From Streptomyces griseoincarnatus (lineage in GTDB: Bacteria; Actinomycetota; Actinomycetes; Streptomycetales; Streptomycetaceae), in contig BMTH01000031.1 in NCBI GenBank assembly GCA_014649575.1, positions 1 through 34,763 on the forward strand: a stretch of DNA of 34,763 bases, given 5' to 3'. Below are positions 27,599 through 34,763 of this stretch, one piece after another; the first letter of the stretch is position 1; every line of letters begins with the position of its first letter. Both the position numbers and the translations under genes were made by a program. The notes below the pieces were generated by a model that did not search any database, had not been told where the DNA came from, and saw only the letters and a list, made by a program, of their open reading frames with translations.

Positions 27599-28747
27599 TT
27601 AGCTAATCGTTACCTGGCGTGACCTGGCACACAGGGCGGCCAGAGCCTCGGTGGTCACGGGCGAAACGACGCCCTCTTCGGTGACGACGGCCGTCACCAG
27701 CTCCGGCGGTGTCACGTCGAACGCCGGGTTGTACGCGGTCGTCCCCAAGGGGGCCACCGGAATACCGCCTCCCGCCTCCGCTCCGGCCACCGGCACCTGC
27801 GGCGCCGTGATCTCTGTCACCTCATGGCCGGGACGCTGTTCCACCTCGATGGACGCCCCGTCCGGCGTCGAGGGATCCACCGTCGTCACCGGAGCCACCA
27901 CGATGAACGGCACATGGTGGTACCGCGCGAGCACCGCGAGCGGATAGCTCCCCACCTTGTTCGCCACCGAACCGTCGGCCGCGATGCGGTCCGCGCCGAC
28001 CAGCACCGCGTCCACCTCGCCCGCCGCGAACAGCGATCCCGCCGCGTTGTCGGTGAGCAGGGTGTACGCCATGCCGCTGCGGGCCGCCTCGTACGCCGTC
28101 AGGCGAGCACCTTGCAGCAACGGACGCGTTTCGTCCACCCACAGGCGCCGCAGCCGCCCCGCCCGGTGCGCCGCGAGCGCCACCGCGAACGCCGTCCCCT
28201 CGCCGCCCGACACCAGCGAACCGGTGTTGCAGTGGGTGAGGATCCGGTGCCCGCCGCCGGGCATCAGCTCGTCGAGGAGCGCCAGCCCGTGCACCGCCAT
28301 CCTCGCACTGGCCTCGGCGTCCTCCTGGTGCAGCTGCCGCGCGGCGGCCAGCGCCGCCCCGGCCGCCTGCCGCGGGTCGCCGCCGCCGTCCACCACCGCC
28401 CGGTACGCGGAGTGCGCCCGCCGCACCCCGACCGCCAGGTTCACCGCCGTGGGCCGGGCGCTCTCCAGGGCCGCCGCCGCGTCGTCCACGTCGTAGCCCC
28501 GCACGGCCGCGAGCGCGACACCGTACGCGCCCGCGACACCCAGCAGGGGGGCGCCGCGCACGGCGAGCGAACGGATCGCCTCCACCAGTGCGGGCGCGTC
28601 CGTGCAGACCAGCTCGACCTCCTCGGCCGGGAGCCGCGTCTGGTCGAGCAGGACCAGCACCGGGCCTTCGGGAGGCTCCTCCCAGCGCAGTGCCGGCATC
28701 CCGGTCGGCCGCTTGTTGTCGCCGCTGTGCGCGTACTGATCAGCCAT
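27599..28747 (-). CDS. mtnA: S-methyl-5-thioribose-1-phosphate isomerase (methionine salvage)
   Basis: A 382-residue isomerase that converts methylthioribose 1-phosphate to methylthioribulose 1-phosphate. It belongs to the eIF-2B alpha/beta/delta-like fold, hence older 'initiation factor 2B' labels. Diagnostic motifs are 'VRGAPLLGVAGAYG', the catalytic cysteine in 'ILTHCNTGSL' (near 172), the catalytic aspartate in 'VGADRIAADGSVANKVGSYPLAVLA' (near 250), and 'NPAFDVTPPELVTAVVTEEGV' at the end. ATG 28747 starts MADQYAHSG; a TATTGT element about 30 bases upstream (28780-28775) may be the -10. It is the first gene of the mtnA-mtrA-mtrB-lpqB unit, so signalling genes may be co-transcribed with a metabolic one. 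Confidence 0.95.
   Translation of the reverse strand: MADQYAHSGDNKRPTGMPALRWEEPPEGPVLVLLDQTRLPAEEVELVCTDAPALVEAIRSLAVRGAPLLGVAGAYGVALAAVRGYDVDDAAAALESARPTAVNLAVGVRRAHSAYRAVVDGGGDPRQAAGAALAAARQLHQEDAEASARMAVHGLALLDELMPGGGHRILTHCNTGSLVSGGEGTAFAVALAAHRAGRLRRLWVDETRPLLQGARLTAYEAARSGMAYTLLTDNAAGSLFAAGEVDAVLVGADRIAADGSVANKVGSYPLAVLARYHHVPFIVVAPVTTVDPSTPDGASIEVEQRPGHEVTEITAPQVPVAGAEAGGGIPVAPLGTTAYNPAFDVTPPELVTAVVTEEGVVSPVTTEALAALCARSRQVTIS
27609..27623 (-). promoter_or_regulatory. Paired GTnAC motif at the mtnA/mtrA junction, candidate MtrA site
   Basis: On the minus strand GTCAC-N5-GTAAC (27623-27609), two direct copies 10 bp apart, lie within the last codons of mtnA and end 15 bases before the first mtrA ATG. 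Reported MtrA sites consist of paired GTnAC-like direct repeats about one helical turn apart. Binding is inferred. Confidence 0.45.
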
Positions 28748-28888
28748 GCCGCCAGTCTGCCCCCTGTCACGCGGACAATAGAAGGCGAGGAGCCCCGACC
28801 TCGGCGGGTCCACCGGAAAGCACCGCATGGCACGATGGCTGCCCGAGCCGCCACCGCGACCGCGGCCGGGCACCGTGAAGGAGCGACG

Positions 28889-30199
28889 ATGAACGACACT
28901 CCGGGCTGGGCCTCGCCCGGATCCGCCCCGTCCGACGGGCGGGAACCGGACGCGTCCGGGCCTGCCGGGTCCGACGGCCGTCCCGGCCCCGAGCAGTCCG
29001 CCGACCGGCCGCGGCAGTCGGGTGACGCCCCGCGGGAGCCGGGCGTGAAGTGGTCCAAGGACCAGCCCCCGGCCGCCCAGTGGTCCGCGCCCACCGGCAC
29101 CCCCGGTGCGGGCGAACCCGGCCAGGCTCCTCCGCCGCCCCCCGGCCCCGGCTGGGGCGCCCCGCCGCCCGGCGGACCCGGCGGCCAGGCCCCCTGGGGC
29201 AGCGGCTGGGGAGGACCCCCGCCCGCGGCGAAGCCCGGCGTCATCCCGCTGCGCCCCCTCGGCGTCGGCGAACTCCTCGACGGCGCCGTGTCGACCATGC
29301 GCACCTACTGGCGTACGGTCCTCGGCATCTCGCTGACCCTCGCCGTCCTCACCGAGATCGCCGCGGTCCTGCTGCAGGGCTTCGTCCTCGACGACGCCAA
29401 CACCGAGGTGCTCGACGACCCGAGCGCCACCCTCGGCGAACTCACCGACGTCATGGGCGACCTGCTGCTCAGCTCCGCCGCGCTCTACGGCATCACGCTG
29501 ATTGGCACGGTCGCGGCGACCGCCCTTCTCACCACCGTCACCAGCCGCGCCGTCCTCGGCCGCCCGGTGACCACCGGCGAGGCCTGGCGCGACGCCCGCC
29601 CGCAGGTCCTCAAGCTGTTCGGTCTGATCCTCCTGCTCGGGCTCATCGCGGTGGCCATCGCCGCCGTCGGCGCGCTGCCCGGCATCCTCGTCAGCGTCTC
29701 CGCCGGCGCCGAGGTCGGCTTCGGACTGACCCTGCTGGGCCTGCTCGCCGCGGCCGTGTTCGCCGCCTGGCTCATGGTCCGCCTCTCGCTGGCCTCCCCC
29801 GCGCTGATGCTGGAGAAGCAGGGCATCGTCACCGCGATGCGCCGCTCCGCCCGGCTGGTGCGCGGCTCCTGGTGGCGGGTCTTCGGCATCCAGCTGCTCG
29901 CCGCGATCATCGCCTACGTCGTCGCGGCGATCATCGTCATCCCCTTCACGTTCCTCGCCGCCGCGTTCAGCGGCGACGGCGTCACCGGCTTCCTGAACAC
30001 CGCCGGCGGGGACATCGGCTGGACGTTCCTGATCATCAGCGGCATCGGCTCGGTGATCGGCTCCATGATCACGTTCCCGATCACCGCCGGCGTCACCGTG
30101 CTCCTCTACATCGACCAGCGCATCCGCCGCGAGGCCCTCGACCTCGAACTGGCGCGCGCCGCGGGCGTCCAGGGCCCCGGCGCCACCGGCGGGAGCTGA
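28889..30199 (+). CDS. Membrane protein with Pro/Gly-rich N-terminus and GPDP-type membrane domain
   Basis: A 436-residue protein. Residues 1-115 are disordered and Pro/Gly-rich with polyproline ('APPPPPGPGWGAPPPGGPGG'). Then 'VIPLRPLGVGELLDGAVSTMRTYWRTVLGISL' opens an all-helical membrane domain with about six spans to residue 415, of the type annotated as glycerophosphodiester phosphodiesterase membrane domain. No phosphodiesterase catalytic domain is present, so enzymatic activity is not expected. Start ATG 28889 has AAGGAG at 28878-28883. It heads the five-gene MoxR cluster and ends four bases before the DUF4129 gene. It may anchor or scaffold the complex at the membrane; this is inference. 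Confidence 0.85.
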   Translation: MNDTPGWASPGSAPSDGREPDASGPAGSDGRPGPEQSADRPRQSGDAPREPGVKWSKDQPPAAQWSAPTGTPGAGEPGQAPPPPPGPGWGAPPPGGPGGQAPWGSGWGGPPPAAKPGVIPLRPLGVGELLDGAVSTMRTYWRTVLGISLTLAVLTEIAAVLLQGFVLDDANTEVLDDPSATLGELTDVMGDLLLSSAALYGITLIGTVAATALLTTVTSRAVLGRPVTTGEAWRDARPQVLKLFGLILLLGLIAVAIAAVGALPGILVSVSAGAEVGFGLTLLGLLAAAVFAAWLMVRLSLASPALMLEKQGIVTAMRRSARLVRGSWWRVFGIQLLAAIIAYVVAAIIVIPFTFLAAAFSGDGVTGFLNTAGGDIGWTFLIISGIGSVIGSMITFPITAGVTVLLYIDQRIRREALDLELARAAGVQGPGATGGS

Positions 30200-30203
30200 T
30201 GCG

Positions 30204-30950
30204 GTGACCGTCACGGGGGGAGTTCTCCAGGCCGTACCGGCCCTGCCGTCGGCCGCCGACACCGCCGTACGCCTGCTCGCGCGCGGCGACGACGAACCGC
30301 CCGTCACCCTCCTGCGCGACCCCGCGCGGGAGGCGGCGCGGCGCGAGCTGTCGAAGCAGATGTACCACGAGAACGACCCCAGCTGGCTCCAGCGGGCGCT
30401 CGAGGCCTTCTGGGACTGGGTCGACGACCTGCTCGGCGCCGCGTCCACCGCCACACCCGGCGGCGCGCTCGGCCTGGTCGTCATCGTCGTCGCCGCCCTC
30501 GCCGTCGGGGCCGCCCTGTGGTGGCGCCTTGGCATCCCGCGCCGCCGCCCGGTCACCGCCCCCGCCCTGTTCGACGACCGCCCCCGCAGCGCCGCCGAAC
30601 ACCGCGCCGCCGCCGAGGCGCACGCCGCCCAGGGCCACTGGAACCAGGCCGTCCAGGAACGCATGCGGGCCGTCGTCCGCGCCCTGGAGGAACGCGCCCT
30701 CCTCGACCCCCGCCCCGGCCGCACCGCCGACGAGGCAGCCGCCGAGGCCGGCCGCGCCCTGCCCGCCCACAGCGACCGGCTGCGCACCGCCGCCCGCGAC
30801 TTCGACGACGTCACGTACGGCGGCCGGACCGCCTCCGAGGACACGTACCGCGGCCTCGCAGCCCTCGACGGCGACCTGGAGCGCGCCAAGCCCGCCCTCG
30901 CCGGCAGCGGCGGCGCCCACCCCGACGCCCGCCAGGGAGCCGCCGGATGA
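30204..30950 (+). CDS. DUF4129 membrane protein
   Basis: A 248-residue protein with one clear membrane segment (about residues 93-112, GLVVIVVAALAVGAALWW). Before it is 'LSKQMYHENDPSWLQRALEAFWDWV', and after it a cytosolic DUF4129 domain with 'AAQGHWNQAVQERMRAVVRALEERALLDPRPGRTADEAAAEA' and 'FDDVTYGGRTASEDTYR'. This domain accompanies MoxR and DUF58 genes in many actinobacteria; its action is unknown. GTG 30204 has GGGAG eight bases upstream. Its stop overlaps the next start (ATGA), so translation is coupled. The N-terminal hydrophobic stretch (VLQAVPALPSAADTAV) is too weak to call a signal peptide with confidence. Confidence 0.88.
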   Translation: MTVTGGVLQAVPALPSAADTAVRLLARGDDEPPVTLLRDPAREAARRELSKQMYHENDPSWLQRALEAFWDWVDDLLGAASTATPGGALGLVVIVVAALAVGAALWWRLGIPRRRPVTAPALFDDRPRSAAEHRAAAEAHAAQGHWNQAVQERMRAVVRALEERALLDPRPGRTADEAAAEAGRALPAHSDRLRTAARDFDDVTYGGRTASEDTYRGLAALDGDLERAKPALAGSGGAHPDARQGAAG

Positions 30951-32140
30951 CGACCGAGGTCACCTCGCCGCCCACCTCGGCCTCCCCCACCGCCCGCCAG
31001 GTGTGGACCCGCGGCCGGGGCGTCGCCCTCGCGCTGGTGCTGCTCGTCGTCGCGGCCGTCGCCATCGCCGTCGTCCGCTCCGACGCACGGCACGGCCGGC
31101 TCGACCCGCGCTCCGCCGACCCCCTCGGCAGCCGCGCCGTCGCCGAACTCCTCGCCGACCGGGGCGTCGACACCCGTGTGGTCACCACCCTCGCCGAGGC
31201 CGCCGACGCTGCGGGACCCGACACCACCGTGCTGGTCGCCGTGCCGGACCTGCTGACGCCTCGCCAGCAGACACGGCTGCGCGCGGCCACCGAGGACTCC
31301 GGCGGCCGCACCGTCCTGGTCGCCTCCGGCATCACCTCCGTGGAGCGCCTCGCCCCCGGCGTCATGGCCGACCCGGCCAACAGTCTCGACTCCACCCTCG
31401 AACCGGGCTGCGACCTCCCCGCCGCCGTACGCGCGGGCAGCGCCGACACGGGCGGCATCCGCTACTCCTCCGCCCACCCCGACGCCGACGAGTGCTACCG
31501 CAGCCACCGCCTGGCCACCCTGCTGCGCCTCCCCGCCCCCTCCGGCACCGGCGACACCGTCCTCCTCGGCGCCCCCGACATCCTCTACAACGACCGCCTG
31601 GACGAGCACGGCAACGCCTCGCTGGCGCTCCAGCTCCTCGGCTCCCGCCCTCATCTCGTCTGGTACCTCCCCACGCCCGCCGACGCCACCGCCGGGACCG
31701 GCGACGAGAAGAGCTTCTTCGACCTCCTCCCCTCCGGCTGGCTCTGGGGCACCCTCCAGCTGTTCGTCGCAGCCGCCCTGGCAGCCCTGTGGCGGGCACG
31801 CCGGCTCGGCCCCCTCGTGCCCGAGAAACTCCCCGTGGCGATCCGCGCCTCCGAGACCGTCGAAGGCCGCGCCCGCCTCTACCGCAAGGCCGACGCCCGC
31901 GACCGCGCCGCCCTCGCTCTGCGCTCCGCCACCCGCATCCGCCTCGCCCCCCTCGTCGGCGTCCCCGGCACCCAGGCGCACTCGCCCGAGGCCCTGCTCC
32001 CCGCGCTGTCCGCCCGCCTCGACGGCGACGGACCGTCCCCCCACACGCTTCTGTTCGGCCCGCCCCCCGGCGACGACGCGGCTCTGATCCGGCTCGCCGA
32101 CCAACTCGACGCCCTCGAAAGGCAGGTACGCCGTCCATGA
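30947..32140 (+). CDS. DUF4350 membrane protein
   Basis: A 397-residue protein with two membrane spans: near residues 24-45 (GVALALVLLVVAAVAIAVV) and near 270-288 (TLQLFVAAALAALW). Between them lies a predicted extracytoplasmic domain of the DUF4350 type with 'DPLGSRAVAELLADRGVDTRVV', a Rossmann-like start that resembles ABC-type accessory or GATase-like folds, and paired cysteines in 'EPGCDLPAAV' and 'DADECYRS' that could form a disulfide. The C-terminal cytosolic tail (about 300-397) is helical. Start ATG 30947 overlaps the previous stop, and its own stop overlaps the MoxR start (ATGA). Function unknown; context ties it to the MoxR ATPase. Confidence 0.87.
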   Translation: MTTEVTSPPTSASPTARQVWTRGRGVALALVLLVVAAVAIAVVRSDARHGRLDPRSADPLGSRAVAELLADRGVDTRVVTTLAEAADAAGPDTTVLVAVPDLLTPRQQTRLRAATEDSGGRTVLVASGITSVERLAPGVMADPANSLDSTLEPGCDLPAAVRAGSADTGGIRYSSAHPDADECYRSHRLATLLRLPAPSGTGDTVLLGAPDILYNDRLDEHGNASLALQLLGSRPHLVWYLPTPADATAGTGDEKSFFDLLPSGWLWGTLQLFVAAALAALWRARRLGPLVPEKLPVAIRASETVEGRARLYRKADARDRAALALRSATRIRLAPLVGVPGTQAHSPEALLPALSARLDGDGPSPHTLLFGPPPGDDAALIRLADQLDALERQVRRP

Positions 32141-33129
32141 TGGACCCGACCACCGACAACGCCGCGCCCACCGGCGACCCGGCCGCCGCCCGGGCCGCCC
32201 TGGAGGCGCTGCGCGCGGAGATCGCCAAGGCCGTGGTCGGCCAGGACCCCGCCGTGACCGGCCTCGTCGTCGCCCTGCTCTGCCGCGGCCACGTCCTCCT
32301 CGAGGGAGTTCCCGGCGTCGCCAAGACCCTGCTGATCCGCTCCCTCGCCGCCGCCCTCGAACTCGACACCAAGCGCGTCCAGTTCACCCCTGACCTGATG
32401 CCGAGCGACGTCACCGGCTCCCTGGTCTACGACGCCCGCACCGCCGAGTTCTCCTTCCAGCCCGGCCCGGTCTTCACCAACCTCCTCCTCGCGGACGAGA
32501 TCAACCGCACGCCCCCGAAGACCCAGTCGTCCCTGCTGGAGGCCATGGAGGAACGCCAGGTCACCGTCGACGGCACCCCGCGCGCCCTCCCCGACCCGTT
32601 CCTGGTCGCCGCGACCCAGAACCCCGTCGAGTACGAGGGCACCTACCCCCTGCCCGAGGCACAGCTCGACCGTTTCCTCCTCAAGCTGACGATCCCCCTG
32701 CCGTCCCGGCAGGACGAGATCGACGTCCTCACCCGACACGCCGAGGGCTTCGACCCGCGCGACCTGCGCGCCGCCGGCGTGCGCCCCGTCGCGACCGCCG
32801 CCGACCTGGAGGCCGCCCGCCGCGCCGTCGCCGCCACCACGGTCTCCCCCGAGATCACCGCGTACGTGGTCGACATCTGCCGCGCCACCCGCGAGTCTCC
32901 GTCGCTCACCCTCGGCGTCTCCCCGCGAGGCGCCACCGCGCTCCTCGCGACCGCCCGCGCCTGGGCCTGGCTGACCGGCCGCGACTACGTCATCCCCGAC
33001 GATGTGAAGGCCCTCGCCCTGCCCACGCTCCGCCACCGCATACAGCTTCGCCCGGAGGCCGAGATGGAGGGCGTGACGGCCGACTCGGTCATCACCGCGG
33101 TCCTCTCCCACGTCCCCGTCCCCCGCTGA
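32137..33129 (+). CDS. MoxR-family AAA+ ATPase
   Basis: A 330-residue AAA+ chaperone-like ATPase. Walker A is GVPGVAKT at about residues 58-65, Walker B LLLADEIN near 116, and sensor 1 lies in 'VAATQNPVEYEGTYPLPEAQLDRFLL' with the MoxR-specific insert. 'SPRGATALLATARAWAWLTGRDYVIPDDVKALALP' forms the lid. MoxR ATPases act with von Willebrand-type proteins to assemble or activate complexes, often at the membrane; the partner here is likely the DUF58 protein encoded next. ATG 32137 overlaps the previous stop; ATG 32140 is a second choice. AGGCAGG lies about ten bases upstream. The stop shares one base with the next ATG. Confidence 0.95.
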   Translation: MMDPTTDNAAPTGDPAAARAALEALRAEIAKAVVGQDPAVTGLVVALLCRGHVLLEGVPGVAKTLLIRSLAAALELDTKRVQFTPDLMPSDVTGSLVYDARTAEFSFQPGPVFTNLLLADEINRTPPKTQSSLLEAMEERQVTVDGTPRALPDPFLVAATQNPVEYEGTYPLPEAQLDRFLLKLTIPLPSRQDEIDVLTRHAEGFDPRDLRAAGVRPVATAADLEAARRAVAATTVSPEITAYVVDICRATRESPSLTLGVSPRGATALLATARAWAWLTGRDYVIPDDVKALALPTLRHRIQLRPEAEMEGVTADSVITAVLSHVPVPR

Positions 33130-34439
33130 TGGCTCCCACCGGACGCGCCGCTCTCCTCGCGGCCCTCGGCTCCCTCCCCGTCGGCGTCTGGGAACCCGGC
33201 TGGACGGGTCTCCTCGCCGTCAACGCACCCCTCGCGGTGGCCTGCGCCTGCGACTACGCGCTGGCCGCCCCGGTCCGCACGCTCGGCCTGGCCCGCTCCG
33301 GCGACACCTCCGTACGGCTCGGCGAGACCGCCGACATCACCCTGACGGTCACCAATCCGTCCCGACGCCCGCTGCGCGCCCGTCTCCGCGACGCCTGGCC
33401 GCCGAGCAGCTGGACGCCCGGCACGGAGACGGAGGCGTCCCGGCACCGGCTGACGATCCCCGCGGGCGAACGCCGCCGCGTGACGACACGCCTGCGCCCG
33501 ACCCGCCGCGGCGACCGCCAGGCGGACCGCGTCACCGTCCGCTCCTACGGCCCCCTCGGCCTCTTCACCCGCCAGGGCACCCACAAGGTTCCCTGGACGG
33601 TCCGCGTCCTGCCTCCGTTCACCAGCCGCAAGCACCTGCCGTCGAAGCTGGCCCGCCTGCGCGAACTGGACGGCCGCACCAGCGTCCTGACGCGGGGAGA
33701 GGGCACCGAGTTCGACAGCCTCCGCGCCTACGTCCCCGGTGACGACACCCGCTCCATCGACTGGCGCGCCACCGCCCGCCAGTCCGAGGTCGCGGTACGC
33801 ACCTGGCGCCCGGAGCGCGACCGCCATCTCCTGCTCGTCCTCGACACCGGCCGCACCTCCGCCGGACGCGTGGGCGACGCACCGCGCCTGGACGCCTCCA
33901 TGGACGCGGCCCTGCTCCTCGCCGCCCTGGCCTCCCGTGCCGGCGACCGCGTCGACCTGCTGGCCTACGACCGCCGGGTACGCGCCCTGGTCCAGGGCCG
34001 CGCGTCCGGCGATCTCCTGCCGTCGCTGGTGAACGCGATGGCCCAGCTGGAACCCGAGCTGGTGGAGACGGACACCCGCGGCCTGACGGCGGCGGCACTC
34101 CGAACGGCCCCACGCCGCTCCCTGATCGTGCTCCTGACGACGCTGGACTCGACACCGGTCGAGGAGGGCCTCCTGCCTGTCCTGAGCCGCCTGACACAGC
34201 GCCACACGGTTCTGCTGGCCTCGGTGGCCGACCCGCATGTCGCGGCGATGGGGCAGGGCCGGGGGGACGTCGACGCGGTGTACGAGGCCGCGGCGGCCGC
34301 ACAGGCCCACACGGAACGCGACCGCACGGCCGACCAACTCCGCCGCCGCGGGGTGACGGTCGTGGACGCGACTCCGGAGGAACTGGCGCCGGCGCTGGCG
34401 GACGCGTATCTGGCACTGAAGTCGGCGGGGCGGCTGTAG
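33129..34439 (+). CDS. DUF58 (von Willebrand A-like) protein, MoxR partner
   Basis: A 436-residue protein with two hydrophobic stretches at the N-terminus (about 8-45), a beta-rich middle ('ADITLTVTNPSRRPLRARL') and the DUF58 signature 'GEGTEFDSLRAYVPGDDTRSIDWRATARQSEVAVRTWRPERD' at about 195-236. The vWA-type core follows. At the metal-site position the sequence is LDTGRTSAG (near 239) instead of DxSxS, so Thr and Gly occupy the serine places. ATG 33129 shares one base with the MoxR stop (TGATG). It is the last gene of the cluster and converges on an rRNA operon 77 bases beyond its stop. Client unknown; co-translation supports a working pair with MoxR. Confidence 0.92.
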   Translation: MAPTGRAALLAALGSLPVGVWEPGWTGLLAVNAPLAVACACDYALAAPVRTLGLARSGDTSVRLGETADITLTVTNPSRRPLRARLRDAWPPSSWTPGTETEASRHRLTIPAGERRRVTTRLRPTRRGDRQADRVTVRSYGPLGLFTRQGTHKVPWTVRVLPPFTSRKHLPSKLARLRELDGRTSVLTRGEGTEFDSLRAYVPGDDTRSIDWRATARQSEVAVRTWRPERDRHLLLVLDTGRTSAGRVGDAPRLDASMDAALLLAALASRAGDRVDLLAYDRRVRALVQGRASGDLLPSLVNAMAQLEPELVETDTRGLTAAALRTAPRRSLIVLLTTLDSTPVEEGLLPVLSRLTQRHTVLLASVADPHVAAMGQGRGDVDAVYEAAAAAQAHTERDRTADQLRRRGVTVVDATPEELAPALADAYLALKSAGRL

Positions 34440-34473
34440 AAAGGGGCGGTGCGGGGCGCCGTAGAACGCAGAA

Positions 34474-34501
34474 AGCCCCCGTGCCGAATGGCACGGGGGC
34501 T
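34474..34501 (-). terminator. rRNA operon terminator (usable in both directions)
   Basis: AGCCCCCGTGCC (34474-34485), GAAT loop, GGCACGGGGGCT (34490-34501): a perfect 12-bp stem with a four-base loop. Read on the minus strand it lies 14 bases beyond the 5S rRNA and is followed by TTTCTGC, a short T-run. It also lies 34 bases after the DUF58 stop on the plus strand. Confidence 0.9.
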
Positions 34502-34515
34502 CTCATACAAGAATT

Positions 34516-34634
34516 GTTCGGCGGCGTCCTACTCTCCCACAGGGTCCCCCCTGCAGTACCATCGGCGCTGTAAGGCTTAGCTTCCGGGTTCGGAATGTAA
34601 CCGGGCGTTTCCCCTACGCTATGACCACCGAAAC
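34516..34634 (-). rRNA. rrf: 5S ribosomal RNA
   Basis: About 119 bases on the minus strand. It begins GTTTCGGTGGTCATAGCG and ends GACGCCGCCGAAC, so the 5' and 3' ends pair (helix I). It contains the conserved CCGAACCCGGAAGCTAAG block and GATGGTACTGC, and it matches Streptomyces 5S rRNA as I remember it. The exact ends may be off by a base or two. Confidence 0.95.
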
Positions 34635-34724
34635 ACTATGAAACTGACAACCGCCGGCATGCCGTGACCATGGCATGGGGTTGTTCGTGGTTTCAGAACT
34701 AACACAGTGGACGCGAGCAACTGA

Positions 34725-34763
34725 GGACAAGCCCTCGGCCTATTAGTACCGGTCAACTCCACA
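34725..34763 (-). rRNA. rrl: 23S ribosomal RNA, 3' end (partial)
   Basis: On the minus strand the last bases read GTTGACCGGTACTAATAGG then CCGAGGGCTTGTCC, the conserved 3' end of 23S rRNA. The mature end is placed near 34725 by analogy and could lie a few bases either way. Bases 34635-34724 are the 23S-5S spacer, which contains CATGCC/GGCATG, a probable processing stem. The rest of the operon lies to the right, outside the window. Confidence 0.9.

Overview
The window is very GC-rich (roughly 70-75 % by eye, with strong G/C preference at third codon positions). It carries a gene order typical of a Streptomyces chromosome: Rv3235-family protein, secA, hpf, comF-like, lpqB, mtrB, mtrA, mtnA, ending in a ribosomal RNA operon. 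The proteins, GTG starts, leaderless-looking genes and the 5S rRNA sequence all fit Streptomyces or a close relative. I cannot name the species.

Layout, left to right. (1) 1-5142, plus strand: a cell-wall glycopolymer (teichoic acid type) cluster, with the end of an ABC permease, its ATPase, a CDP-glycerol-type polymerase with a degenerate N-terminal glycosyltransferase domain, and a family 2 glycosyltransferase. A GC-rich 32-bp tandem repeat follows the ATPase. (2) 5205-12168, minus strand: a multi-spanning GT-C-like membrane protein, then the large (1650 aa) NAD-dependent glutamate dehydrogenase. A promoter-like site and an overlapping upstream reading frame lie ahead of the dehydrogenase. 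(3) 12237-13439, minus: a two-gene unit (small conserved protein, HAD hydrolase). (4) 13752-17637: Rv3235-family gene (plus) convergent with secA (minus), separated by a perfect 14-bp-stem terminator. (5) 17916-19731, plus: a GNAT acetyltransferase and a YcaQ/AlkX-like DNA glycosylase; the glycosylase has a clear match to the PafBC-type DNA-damage promoter. (6) 19765-28747, minus: LuxR-type response regulator, hpf, comF-like gene, and the tightly packed mtnA-mtrA-mtrB-lpqB unit. A 15-bp minisatellite with phased hairpins separates lpqB from comF. (7) 28889-34439, plus: a translationally coupled five-gene MoxR cluster (membrane protein, DUF4129, DUF4350, MoxR ATPase, DUF58). (8) 34474-34763: the 3' end of a minus-strand rRNA operon (23S end, 5S, terminator), converging on the MoxR cluster.

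Functionally the window is mostly envelope and core housekeeping: wall polymer synthesis and export, Sec secretion, the MtrAB-LpqB cell-cycle/envelope signalling system, ribosome hibernation, amino acid catabolism and methionine salvage. I found no prophage, insertion sequence, CRISPR array, toxin-antitoxin pair or defence island. The most interesting signals are regulatory or structural: the damage-type promoter ahead of the glycosylase, the two tandem repeat arrays, the paired GTnAC motif at the mtnA/mtrA junction, the overlapping uORF ahead of the dehydrogenase, and the structured hpf leader. All coordinates were read by eye; no database search was possible.
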